Of a stretch of DNA of 64,000 nucleotides, positions 34,231-44,925 are shown piece by piece. The notes under the pieces are model-generated. The model saw nothing but the letters and a program-made list of their open reading frames with translations. It was not told where the DNA came from and did no database searches. The translations under genes and the position numbers were made by a program. The stretch is from assembly GCA_036924285.1 (NCBI GenBank), contig JAYKYS010000001.1, positions 41,539,501-41,603,500 on the forward strand. The letters run 5' to 3'. Source of the stretch: Asterella californica (lineage: Eukaryota; Streptophyta; Marchantiopsida; Marchantiales; Aytoniaceae). Within the stretch, counting starts at the first letter, position 1. Each line of letters begins with the position of its first letter.

Positions 34231-35420
34231 CAACATTCACGATCATATCATATCAGAAGGTTCCTCCCTTCCCAGGAAAACTCTCACAACAACAACACCT
34301 CAGCAAACTCGTCCACAATCGGTCCCAACATTTCTGATTGTTAATGCATTCATCAGTTGCATGTCTTGGATGAATCATAGTGATTCATTCTTCTTTGACA
34401 CCATAAACCATCTGCTCGAATATGGTGCAAAAGACAGCTTCAAGATCTTCATCCGCATCTTCTCCTTCAGCAACTCTACCAGTCTAGGCAAGTGAGCTTG
34501 TGGTACTGGAATTGATCTCAGATTTCACAACACATGCGGTATGGTGAAGATAACCACTGGGGTAATGACATATGAGTCTACACACCCAATCTCATGTGAC
34601 TCAAAGACAAATGCTTTCTCATGCCTCGAAAGCATCTCCTTGAAGCACTTCCTCTCTCTTGGTAGAAGAGATCCATCAGATCCAATCTTCTATTCTTCAA
34701 GGATCTCATCCATGAACTTATGTCTTATCATTGCAAGATCTCTCAAACTCTTATCCCTTGAAGCTCGATCCATCTATTGGATAGTGTCATCTAGGAAGGG
34801 ACCAGCAATTAGCTTTATCTTTTTATCCATTGTTTTGTACTTCGTCTCAACTCGAACCTCAAGTGCACGAAATGATTTGATCACTGAATAGACCTCCTTT
34901 GAATGAATCTGCACAACTTTATCCATATCCTCCCATCTAATAGACAAGATCACTCGCAGAAGATCCTCCAACACTCGCAGAGGATCCTCCTCATAAACAC
35001 CAGAAATCCATTCATCCCTTTCTAGCTCACCCAACTCTCTTACCATTAGCTCAACCTTATGCAAATATTTTTGTTCTTTTCTTCTCAGTGCTTAAACCTT
35101 CTTGTAAACAACAATCCCACATTCTGAATACTTGACAAACCTTTGCAAAAGGCACTTTCTCCTTCAAGCGATAGTACCTTTTCTTGCACACCACTACAAT
35201 CTCGCTCTATATAGTGGTACTTAACGAAAATCCTTGAACTCTTCACTCATCCTTGGAAGCAGTTTTTCCTCTACATGATCTCTATTGCATTTGTGATTGG
35301 ACGATATAGTCAAGAACTGTATCGCTTTCATCCCATCCTGACTTCGGATCCTAGCATAAGCAAATCCGTCGTCTGTACTCTCGTCTCCATCCGAGTTGCT
35401 CTGAGGAAAGGTTGATCAAG
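34231..35420 (-). pseudogene. Family-1 protease end and reverse transcriptase start (minus strand)
   Basis: Minus-strand translation gives AYARIRSQDGMKAIQFLTISSNH (about 35350-35285), homologous to HYARIRSPNDRRYVQFLTI of the plus-strand copy. Frame 35064-34774 has ERDEWISGVYEE and YKTMDKKIKLIAGPF. In-frame debris down to about 34330 resembles IPVPQAHLPRLVELLKEKMR and SFAPYSSRWFMVSKK. It ends directly against LTR A at 34230. Stops are scattered through it. Confidence 0.65.
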
Positions 35421-35499
35421 AGAGTACTCTCTAGAAGATGCAGATTGAGTCACTAAGGAGTCATTCATGGAGTGAGTGAACAAACTCAACAAATGATTT

Positions 35500-35945
35500 T
35501 TTGTCACAAAATTTTTTCGAGAGTTTGAGAGATAGTTTCTTCATTTGTCGTGGATGGAGAGGCTCACACTTGAGAATGACAAAGTGGAGCTATTCTTACA
35601 ATCATCCAACAATGATTTACAAAAGAAGTTGGAGTTGCTTCTAGAAGATAAGACGGAGGACAACGTGCTTATCGTTGATTGGGAGAAGATTTTTGAAGCG
35701 GTTGGTATACTTGCCAAGAGAGAGTATCGGAGAGGAAGATGGTAGTAAGTCATGGAGTGAGACCGTCATCTAATGTAGTACCGCGGAAACAACGGATAGT
35801 ATCAATATCTATTGTTTCGTCTCTTAATATTCATGTTTCTATAACTGTTCTGCAGAGGGATACTATGAAAGAGTTGGTCAACAAAGGGATACTATGTGAA
35901 GTGACATGATACGATTGCTTATGTTCATTTCTTGGTCATGGACTA
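35500..35945 (+). pseudogene. Family-1 gag fragment (plus strand)
   Basis: The frame at 35545-35745 (MERLTLENDKVELFLQSSNN...LLLEDKTEDN...DWEKIFEAVGILAKREYRR) is plainly homologous to the gag segment on the minus strand near 48929-48730 (MEKLTLENEKVELFLQAANN). It is the middle part of gag only; a diverged C-terminal continuation runs to about 35820 without a clear motif. Confidence 0.7.
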
Positions 35946-35959
35946 TCGATTCTCAGTCA

Positions 35960-36707
35960 TCTCTAGATTGAGAGCTTTTCAGACTCCCTCTGCTTCAGCG
36001 GTCGCCTTGAATTACTCACTCACTCAAATGACTTGAAAGTTTTTGAACAGTGATAGCCCTGCTGAAAATGAAAGCAACCACGAAGGTTTGAAGCGATTTC
36101 CTCGATTCTGCTGCAATTGACATTGAAAACCCCAAATCTAACAAAAGTGATGCAATTCTGATTCAACTCGAACTTCAAATGGGCATAACTCCTTGTTTAT
36201 TGATCCAATCGATCAAGAATTTCACTGACAGTGCTTGGCACGACGAGCTTTATCTTCCTGTGCTCTCAGATTTCACAGTGTCATCACCAAATGCTCGAAC
36301 TCTCCTAAGTTAGACCTCTACTTCTAAAATTAGAGTTTTACAAAAGACACAAACGGACCAATAGCTCCACTTGGCTGTCCTCTAGTGCCCTAATCCACGT
36401 GGTTACTTAACTTCACTCATAGGCTACCACGTCAGCCCCTCTAAAATGTCAACGTAAATCTTAAACTATCTAAAATGACACGCAACCCTGAAAGATAACC
36501 TAAACCAGCTAAAAAGCGTGCATCGGCGATAAGTAAGTACAACCCATGAGTTTAAAACTCTATGAACATGTTAAACAATGTACTAGGACTCAAAATACAT
36601 AAGTCCCTCGAGAATCAACTTCTCTGAGGTCATAATTTCACTCAGAGAGGCTAACTCTTGGCTGAGAAGTGAATCATTTACTATGCGAAATGATTCACAT
36701 CACGACA
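35960..36707 (-). repeat. Family-1 LTR B, 3'-truncated
   Basis: It starts with TGTCGTGATG at 36707 on the minus strand, right after the purine tract ggagagggtgga, and matches LTR C through the segment with cagtgcttggcacgacgagct and on to agagcttttcagactccctctgcttcagcgg. It stops matching near 35960, so the last third is lost. Confidence 0.75.
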
Positions 36708-37201
36708 TCCACCCTCTCCAAACATGCACATCCTCCGGCATGTGCCAACTTCTTCATTCTTCTGTCTGTTCTTCATCATCGTCACTCTCCTCCGCCTCAA
36801 CCTCTTCGATAACATGGACGTCTTCATCTCTTGTTGTCCTTTGCTCTGACTCCAGAAAATTGAATAACTCCACGCCTTTTGAATAGTTTCACACGTTTGC
36901 CTGCCACAGATAGCTTCAAAGGAGTACCGTCTAGCTCTCGTAAACTATAAGTGGCATTTTCATAAACATCTAGCACAACATAAGACCCGAACCATCTTTG
37001 AGAGAACTTACAAAGTGTAGAATGTTGGTTCTCCAACGTGCTGTCATACACCGGAATCCAATCACCAACACGTATTGACTCTGGTCGTAGTCGGTGAGTC
37101 TTGTCAAAACGTTCCTTGTTTTTGACTCGAGCCCCCTTCAACTTCTCTTGCGCTTCAGCAAGATCCTCCTCTCTCCACTCTAACTGCTTGGTACGTAAAG
37201 C
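36708..37201 (-). pseudogene. Family-1 integrase C-terminus (minus strand)
   Basis: Reading from 37201 down to 36824 one finds LEWREEDLAEAQEKLKGARVKNKERFDKTHRLRPESIRVGDW then QRWFGSYVVLDVYENATYSLRELDG, nearly the same as the plus-strand copy at 32935-33230. The frame is intact over this stretch. It is cut at its N-terminal side exactly where the family-2 LTR ends (37202). Confidence 0.8.
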
Positions 37202-37690
37202 TGTCGTGCGCATACACATCGCTACACAACATACATCGCTGTCAAAGGAACACCACACATGCACATAACACATGGACGGTGTCATACACATACACAAGTG
37301 TACCACAATGATAACAAGGTATGTACTCACTCCACCTGCCAACAAGCACTAGACAATCACTACAGTCGAGCCAAATCCACTCTGTGCTCGCAGAGAATCC
37401 AGATCTCACTCTCAAGACTACTCACCATAGCTAGGAGCTTGAAGGCTCAACTTGAAGAACTGAGGTCTCCAAGCCTCTACCTGCGAAGTATATCCCTTGT
37501 GGGCACTCTCACCAACTTGCCCTAACGGCCTTATCGGGATCCGTCACTTCGCACTCGGTCAACCTAACCGAGTTACCAAACCGACGTGACAGCTGTTGTG
37601 CGCATACACATCGCTACACAACATACATCGCTGTCAAAAGAACATCACACTGTTATGGACGGTGTCATACACATACACAAGTGTACCACA
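37202..37690 (-). repeat. Family-2 3' LTR (489 bp) with internal terminal duplication
   Basis: It begins TGTGGTACACTTG at 37690 on the minus strand, just after a purine tract (taggggggcgat), and ends GCGCACGACA at 37202 against family-1 integrase sequence. Unusually, its first 97 bp (37690-37594) are repeated as its last 106 bp (37307-37202), both running from TGTGGTAC to GCGCAC-ACA. No second copy of the LTR exists in the window to compare with. Confidence 0.7.
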
Positions 37691-37869
37691 ATCGCCCCCC
37701 TAACTGACGGTTAGGTCCCTCTAACTCCAGATAATTCCATATCTCAACTACGTGATATACACCTTCATGGATGCAAGGATCAGGAGGTCGGGTGCTACAT
37801 TGCCCCATCGTTAGTCGCATGTCTGCAATCCATACCACGCAAAGATCTAATCGGCTATCCCTGCTATAT

Positions 37870-38379
37870 ACATCGATGACAAACTCATCGTCCAATAGGA
37901 ATGACAGTGAGAGATGGAGTCAAACACGACATGTACCAACCTCTCGAACAACCATCACACACCAACATACGAGCTGCTTCACCAGCAGACCCACACAACA
38001 TACACCTCAAGCCCGCACGTACAACTATCAAGCTTGGGTCAACGGTACCATCGATGTTGGGAAGATGACATGGCGCGCAATTACGCACATGGTCTTTCCA
38101 AACAACACCATCACGGCCCTCTAACATGAGTACTCCAGAAGGTAACACCTCACGCACTCGTAAAATAGTACGTCCTGCGGTCACGTCCAACGTCGTGGGT
38201 GCAGTCTGCTGCAGATAGATATAATCGTCAGGATAAAACTTGCGAATCGATGGCCGATAACCTCCTCCTCGGATAGTTGCATATCGCAACGTGTCTCTAT
38301 GCTGAGCAATCGCTAGATTCTCAAAAGCCATGGGCATAACTCTTCAAAATATCTCTGTTCGTTGAGAACCTACTCTCAC
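37870..38379 (-). pseudogene. Family-2 integrase C-terminus and PHD finger
   Basis: This continues the frame of the large polymerase ORF after two stops (38382-38380 and about 38355). The integrase tail includes MAFENLAIAQHRDTLRYATI and LDVTAGRTILRVREVLPSG. A PHD-type zinc finger follows at 38004-37870: Cys-x2-Cys (CMLC), 11 residues, Cys-x2-Cys (CDGC), then GWYMSC, then 13 residues and Cys-x2-Cys (CHRC). The spacing fits C4HC3, but the His normally found in GWxxxC is Tyr, and a TGA at 37887-37885, where Trp is expected, cuts the last Cys pair off. PHD fingers commonly bind histone H3 tails, so a targeting or chromatin role is inferred from the family only. Confidence 0.75.
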
Positions 38380-40988
38380 TCACATATATGGGTCATCAAG
38401 GTTCAGCACCTCAGCAGAATCACGACGAATGGCCGAAGGTAGATCTGGATCTCGACCGTATAATAGAAAATAAGGTGAGAAGGAAGCCAAAGACGCTTGT
38501 CGGCTAAAACGATAGCCCATAGCCAACCATGATAACTGCACATCCCAGTCTCCCAAGTGGCCCTTCTGCAAGCCATACTTACGCAATCCTCTCTTCACCG
38601 TCTGAACTACTCTCTCCATCAAACCATCTGCCTCAGGATGATCTCGAGACGTAGTCCGATGATCAATCAGTGCCTGATCACACAAGACCTGAAACTCACC
38701 AAGGAACTCTGTACCTTGGTTTGTCAGCACTTCAGCTGGTGCTCCAAAACGACTTAGCGCTCGATCTAAGAACGCACACGCCGTCCCTTCACTCGCCTTG
38801 TCTGGTAATGCTACCAACTCAATCCACTTGGAAAAGTGCTCCATCATCACCAACACATATCGATGGTGACGTACAGTCAACGATAAGAGTCCCGCAAAAT
38901 CCAAACTCCAACGGTAACCCAACCCCATAATCGGTAAGGGGTGTAACTGTGGAGTAGGAGCATTAAACGATGCTCGTACTCGATCACAAACCACACATCG
39001 TGCAACAAACTGTTGCACATCGACGTGCATACCACGCCACCAATACTGTCCTTGAAGTAAGCTATGCGTACGCTTCACTCCAAAATGTCCCAACTCCTCA
39101 TGAGCATATCGGACTAACTGTGCCCTCTGGGATGGATGTGGCACTATCCGTACTCTCCCATCATCCCACACTCGAAATACATGTCGTCCTTCTTGTCGAA
39201 ATCTCTTCGCTCGTTGAAGGACACGATCTCGCTCCTTGGCACTTACTGTGCCTACCACTACGCCAGTACGTAGATACTCCATCACGGTCACATCGTCATG
39301 GATATCTCGCTGGTTTGGAACATCATCTCCACCCTCAGGATCTGGAGACTCGTCATCTACTCTCTCACTTGAGAAAGATACGACTTGGCCCTCCATACTA
39401 GAGTTTATGGTCAACACACAAAGAAAAACATATGCATGCCACCCTGGCACTATCTCCTCATCAACCTCATCATGCCATCGAGCCCCAGTCTGATCCTGCT
39501 GACTCGTGCATGGGTTACGACTCAACCCATCAGCATCTAGGTTTGCAACTCCAAGTCTATGCACTACCTGAAAGTCATACTCTTGTAAGATCAGAGCCCA
39601 TCGTGCAAGCTTCCTTGTAATCTTGTCGGACTCCATCAACCACTTGAGCGGTTGGTGATCAGTGATGAGAGTAAAGAGGTTCCCAAACAGATAACATAGA
39701 AAGTGTGCAACAGCCCACACTGCAGCTAAACACTCCCCCTCGTACGAACTGTACCTCGCCTCCGTCGAATTGTTGAAGCGACTGGCATACGCCACCACAA
39801 ATTTCTTTTTCTCATCATCATGTTGAGTCAGCACTGCTCCAAGTCCCAACATACTCCAATCAGTGTGCAGTTGGAAAGGACGTCCCCTAACGGGTCTCCT
39901 CAAGATGGGAGCAGATGTCAACCTATCCTTGAGCTCCACGAAAGCTCGCTCTTGCTCATCTCCCCACTGCCACTCTTGATCCACCTTCATCAGTTTGGTC
40001 AACGGCTTCGCAATTGCACTAAATCCTTTCACGTATCGACGATAAAAGTTTGCCAAACCAACAAATGCTCGAACTCGACTCACATCTGTGGGGCGTGGAA
40101 TACGTGCAATGACCTCGACCTTCGTCTGTTGAACACCCAATCCACCTGGGTAGATGGTGTGATCCAGATACTCTACCAACTCCTGGAAGAACTTGCACTT
40201 CCCAGGGTGTAACTTCAACCCATGAGCTCTCAACCGCTCGAACACATCCCGTAAGTGTCTCTCGTGCTCCTCCACTGTAGCACTATAGACTAAGATGTCG
40301 TCAATATAGCATCTGACAAAATCCAATCCTGCTAGGATCCTATCCATCACTCTTTGGAATTCAACAGGGACGTTCTTCAACCCAAGTGGTAAGAACCGCC
40401 ACTGATACAAACAATCCTTGCCGTGAGAGTCAATCCCCCAGAATGCTGTCTTGGGCTTATCTTCTTCTCTCACCGGCAACTGATGATATCCTGCTCGAAG
40501 ATCCAAAGTACTGAAGACCTTCACATGTCCCACTGCATCAAAGATCTCCTCAGGTGTCGGCATGGCATACTTATCGGACTTCGTCTGCCGATTGATAAGA
40601 CGGTAGTCTCCACACATACGTCTATCCGTGTAGTTGCCATACATATCCTTCTTGCTGGCATAACTGTGGTAGATGCATACTCTCCATGCGACATCTCCAC
40701 CAACCCAGTTTCCACCAAGTCTTGAGTACTACTCTAGATCAAGGTTCTCTCCATGTCACTGTACCTGTAAGGACGTCGAAAGATTGACGTGTCATTAGCC
40801 AAGTCGATCCGTATACCCGGTCTCTTCAAGGTACCCAAATCCTTCATACTAAAGGCAAAACACTTCCTGTAGCTCTTCAGGAATCTTTGAACTCTTCGTC
40901 TCTCCTCTTCTATAAGGTTGGGTCCAGTCTCTGGCTCCCAAGTATCCTCTGTCATCATGCTAGAGGTAGAAGACGAAGTCGTTGACTG
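38380..40988 (-). pseudogene. Family-2 reverse transcriptase, RNase H and integrase core
   Basis: The N-terminal part of the polymerase lies in frame 40958-40734 (RRVQRFLKSYRKCFAFSMKDLG). The bulk is one open frame, 40644-38380, 754 codons with a frameshift before it at about 40660. In that frame: Asp48 in STLDLRAG and the YIDD active site at 113-116; RNase H acidic residues at Asp262, Glu302/304, Asp329 and Asp370/372; integrase zinc-binding His515, His520, Cys550 and Cys553; core Asp582, Asn642 and Glu677. Asn642 (in LTNQGTEF) stands where the second catalytic Asp belongs, so the integrase should be dead. The reverse transcriptase and RNase H motifs look complete. The product would copy element RNA and insert the DNA. 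Confidence 0.88.
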
Positions 40989-41224
40989 CTATCTTGCAGC
41001 CTCTGGAGTAGTTTCCTTCTGCTCACCACCAACAACCTCCATCGCTACTGTGCGAAAAACTTCTGCAGTTCTAGTTGCAAGCTCCACACTCTCTCCTATG
41101 ACATCCCATGATGTCCAAGGATGACGAACTCCACGTGCCTCGCCCCCAGCCTTTGCCTCCACTGACCCAATAGGCAAAGAGCTCAAGAGTGTTTGAGCAG
41201 TAACACCCGTCAATCGCATCCGAC
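40989..41224 (-). pseudogene. Linker between methyltransferase and reverse transcriptase
   Basis: This runs on from the last methyltransferase motif in the same frame (41405-40989) with LTGVTAQTLLSSLPIG and DVIGESVELATRTAEVF and ends at a stop at 40989, after which the reverse transcriptase starts in the same frame. No motif is recognised. Confidence 0.55.
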
Positions 41225-41901
41225 GCTGCTCAGCCAATCCAAGGCTAATAATCCATGTCAAGTAGTTCAAGTCCATTGCTTGACCCAACACTTGACGACG
41301 TGAAGCCTCCGACACTGAAGCTACTGCCGTTGTACTCGTAGGAAAACCCTTCGCTCTCTCTCGTCGGCATTGGGCTCCACCAACTGTTGTAACCGAGCAT
41401 CCCACACAAGCCCAGGTCCTCCATCTCTGTAAGCATGTGACGCTGGAAAGCTCACCAAAGTGAGTAACGCTGTCATAGATCGTCCCACTAGGTTCACAAC
41501 TGCCATGGGTGACCTATCGACGACTCTCACTACTTGAGATCGTCGTCCTGCATCCAAGATGCCATCAATTGTGAGGTGAGCTGGTCGTCTCACTGCATCG
41601 TGTGCGCGCTTGAGCACCTCCCTCAGTAACAAGTTCGTCCACCACAATCGTGGACGATGTGCATGAGATCCCACTCTCGCTGCATCTAACAACACTGCCG
41701 GTCCGACCCAAGACCGAACCTGGTGCACACTCGTCATCATATGTGCACGAGCATCACCCAACAAACGAACATTCTCCAAGATGTACGTTGGAGAATCCAT
41801 CTGATGCATCTGGAGATATCGTAAGATTCGTAACATCTCCCAAAACATCCTAGATCGTGGGTCATGCAAACCCTGACCTCTCCCAGCACGCTGTCGGAGT
41901 G
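41225..41901 (-). pseudogene. Cytosine-C5 DNA methyltransferase, C-terminal part
   Basis: The frame 41869-41321 opens with GQGLHDPRSRMFWEML just upstream of and into it, then YILENV (motif VI, residues 29-34), DAARVGSHAHRPRLWWTNL (motif VIII region, residues 62-80), VVNLVGRSMTALLTLVSFPASHAYRDGG (motif IX and after) and NADERER. A frameshift near 41345 moves the rest to frame 41405-40989, which has RRERAKGFPTSTT and RRQVLGQAMDLNYL, the motif X region that helps bind S-adenosylmethionine. These are the standard landmarks of bacterial-type C5 cytosine methyltransferases, in order. The half is separated from the N-terminal half by a nested LTR. Methylation of DNA cytosines is the family's reaction; target site and role here are unknown. 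Confidence 0.85.
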
Positions 41902-43264
41902 TGATCCGTCTACCTAGGAAAGCGCCGGACTTTTGGCTGTGATTGTTTACTCAAGAGGTTGGCTTTCAGGTCACAACAGGGGCCATAAACACTCACACAG
42001 TTGTGTATGATCCTCTAATATGCTCAAAAAGCGAAATTTAGGTCTAACTAGTAATAATAGGTTTAAGCGGTGAACTTTGACACACAAAGAGAGGAAAACT
42101 ATGAAAGTGTAGACTTCAGAACTTCTCCTACATGTAAATGAGGTCCTACTGGATACACATATGAAGTTTCAGCTTGAGATCAGTTCAGAGCACCGAGATA
42201 TGGGTAGAAACTTTTTGAACAGAGAAATTACGGCAATTTTTGGTACCCAGATAGCTATTTCGACCTATAACAGGAAATTGGCTCGATCAACTTCAAAGTT
42301 TCTTACATGATTTGCAGTTCACAGCTTGCTGAACACTCCTGTGAAATTGGGACTCCTGATTGTTTGTAGAACTTCAGATCTCCTTCTCTAAAGTCGCTGC
42401 TCTAGATTAAGAGCTTTTCAGACCCCCTCTGCTTCAGCGGCCGCCCTGAATTACTCAATCACTCAAATGATTCGAAACTTTTTGGACAGTCGTAGCCCTC
42501 CTGACAGTGAACGCAACCACGAAGTTTTGAAGTGATTTCCTCAATTCTGCTGCAATTGGCACCAAAAACCCCAAAATCAACAAAAGTGATGCAATTTTGG
42601 CACAATCCGAACTTCAATTAGGCATAACTCCTTGTTTATTGATCCAAATCGAGCAAAAATTTCACTGACAGTGCTTGGCACGACGAGCTCTCTCTTCCTG
42701 TGTTCTCAGATTTCGAAGATACCTCACCAAATGCTCGAACTCCACTCTAGAGCTCTGTTTCTAAACTTAGAGTTTTACAAAAGACAAAAATGGACCAATG
42801 GGAGTTCATAGCTCCACTTGACTGTCCTTTTGTGCCTTAAACTACTTGGTAACTTATCTACACTCATAGGCTACCACGTCAAGCCCCCTAGAGTGCCAGC
42901 GTAAAACTTAAACTACCTAAAACGACACGTAGCCCCGAAAAATAACTTAAATCAGCTAGAAAGCGTGCATGGGCGACAAGTAAGTACAACCCATGAGCTC
43001 AAACCCCTATCAGCATAGAAACCCTAAGTTATGTACATTGAACGTCATAGACAAGTAAGAAGTCACTTGCACAAGTGCACAAATGCTTGAACAAGATAAC
43101 TAACATACTATCAGCCTATTAGGACTCAAAATAGTGTTAACACCGCATGCAAAGGTGTCAAACATATACATAAAGGACTAGAAGTAATATGAGCTAACTT
43201 CTAGAACTACTAAACCTAAGCGTCGGAGTAGAAGTCAAGCATGTAGCCGCCAAGTAGCGCGACA
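41902..43264 (-). repeat. Solo LTR C of family 1 (1363 bp) inside the methyltransferase gene
   Basis: It begins TGTCGCGC at 43264 on the minus strand and ends GGATCA at 41902, and aligns to LTR A at both ends and to LTR B over its first two thirds. The flanking pentamers CACAT (43269-43265) and CACTC (41901-41897) are a plausible diverged target duplication. LTR plus one pentamer is 1368 bp, a multiple of three, and both methyltransferase halves lie in the same frame, as expected for a simple insertion. No internal sequence accompanies it. Confidence 0.8.
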
Positions 43265-43696
43265 ATGTGTGTGACCTTGACATGACCACCCCGCTATCAC
43301 CAAGTGAATGGTGCCAACAAACGTGAGATCATGCGCCCCCAGCAGCGAAATATCTAACGACAATGCTTGCTGGTATCCTCTAACGGCTGATATAGGCAAC
43401 AACTCAGGATATCTCTGCATCAAACGTGTCACGTGACGCAATGAGACGCGTCTTGCGACCTCATCTCTCTCCACATACAAGTATCGCTGTACTTGTATGC
43501 CTGCCTGCAATATCGCAGCCAAACCTATGCTGATCTCTCCAAATAGCTCCAGCACACACACACCCTCCTCTGGATATTGCCATACAATATGAGTCGTATC
43601 CAGCGGTGTTAAAGTCACAGGGCCAGTAACAGAGACACCTCGATGTTCCTCTACTGGCGGTACAAAGGTTTCGCTCCAAGCCTGTTGCATCAACCG
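43265..43696 (-). pseudogene. Cytosine-C5 DNA methyltransferase, N-terminal part
   Basis: The frame 43693-43235 (its final codons are LTR) begins after a stop at 43706 that interrupts the polyprotein. It has GVCVLELFGEISIGLAA (motif I, AdoMet binding, residues 44-60), YVERDEVARR (motif II, with the acidic ribose-binding residue), and IHLVIAGWSCQGHT (motif IV, residues 129-142) with the catalytic Cys138 at 43282-43280. Two positions differ from the family: the second Gly of motif I's FGG is Glu, and the Pro before the catalytic Cys is Ser. Either would be expected to damage activity. It joins the C-terminal half across the nested LTR. Confidence 0.88.
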
Positions 43697-44409
43697 GTCA
43701 GCATACTACTGCAACTCTCCGCTCGAACTCCAAAGTGGAACATCCAAGGCAGATGGTATTGACGTAGACATGCTAGGCATGTCCTCCACCTCCTCAAAGA
43801 CCGGAGTATCCTCCGCATGGACATTGCCCTCTAACAACTCACCCGGCCAAGTTATGACCGAACTGAATCCTGCAACGGATGCCATCGTCTCTGATGTAAG
43901 CTCCGTTGTCTCAACTCTAGCACTGAACCGCACTGGTAAACGGCTCACTCGTCCTTCACCGGACTGCCAACTCGGTCTATAAGATGCTGTCTCCGCTCAA
44001 TAGTCGATCACGAACCCCATAGGGTATAATACAGCACCTCCAACCAATACATCATAAGACTCCGCGGCCGTAACGATAGCCTTGGTCTTCATCATGGAAC
44101 CATCCGTGGGATGATCTGGTCTAACTCTCACCGTCAGCAACTCGCGTGTCATGTGTAGAGTTGTACCTCCTGATCCCCTTAGAGATGTCTGTAGCTGGAA
44201 TGGACATCTCTCTACTTCGGACTTCCTCAGACCCAAATCGATACACGCCAACATCAACGGTTGGGCTCCAGAGTCTAACAACACTTTCTGTGGTCGATAC
44301 ACCTTCTCTAAAGGTGCCACCAAACAGAAGATACCACTTCTGTTGTCCAACAACACCACACTTGGTGCCAATCCAGCACGGTCAATTTCCGGTCTAGCTG
44401 GTAATTCAT
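43697..44409 (-). pseudogene. Family-2 aspartic protease and spacer to the methyltransferase
   Basis: Frame 44371-43997 carries KVLLDSGAQPLML (catalytic Asp33, Asp-Ser-Gly) and, about 80 residues on, YDVLVGGAVLYPMGF, the pattern of a retroviral-type protease. The frame continues past a stop at 43997 into a spacer (43948-43706; LPVRFSARVE, VAGFSSVITWPGELLEGNV) and, after another stop, into the methyltransferase. Protease, spacer and methyltransferase therefore share one frame and were one polyprotein. The protease would release the mature enzymes. Confidence 0.75.
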
Positions 44410-44925
44410 CTAGTCTGGCAACCGCCGCTTGCCAAGTACCACTAGTAGCTGTCCTGACACATCTATCGTCTCTTGCTGAACTACTTCAGCGCTAGAGATA
44501 ACCACATCCTCGCTCTCACTGAGCGTGGTTGCCAACTGGAACACTGGAGCCAAGCTGACTCCCAATGCCTTCATATCCGTGGCTGAAAATAGTGGGACTC
44601 GCAAAACTACTGTAGCCGCCCCCAACATCAGGTTCGACGTCGCATCCACAGACGTCGAGGGTTGACTCGCATTATCCTCACTCTTGGATGTCGATGTCTC
44701 CAACTCCACTGCACCATTGGTAGGCCGTTTAGGAATCATAGAAGTGGTTCTCAATGCCTCTGATAGCGTGAACGATTGAGGAAGTCTGGCCTGTCTACCA
44801 GCCTCTCCGAGTTGTGGATCCAACTCCACTGACGCACCTCGTGGCTCAGAGATACGTACAGCACTCCGAGTCACTGCCGCAGATGTCTCAATCTACGCCA
44901 CACCAGTCATGAAGTCGAAGTCACC
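44410..44925 (-). pseudogene. Family-2 region between gag and protease
   Basis: The frame 44874-44410 (154 codons) continues the gag frame after a stop at 44926. It is Ser/Thr/Glu-rich with TSTSKSEDNASQPSTS and shows no domain I recognise. A frameshift near 44400 leads into the protease. Confidence 0.5.

Larger units (their letters stand above)
34231..37201. mobile_element. Composite of family-1 fragments in both orientations
   Basis: From left to right this holds a protease-reverse transcriptase fragment on the minus strand (34231-35420), a gag fragment on the plus strand (about 35500-35945), a truncated LTR on the minus strand (35960-36707) and an integrase C-terminus on the minus strand (36708-37201). 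The last two belong together as the 3' end of one minus-strand copy, into whose integrase the family-2 element was inserted at about 37201. The first two are in conflicting orientations, which needs an inversion or two separate insertions. Confidence 0.65.
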
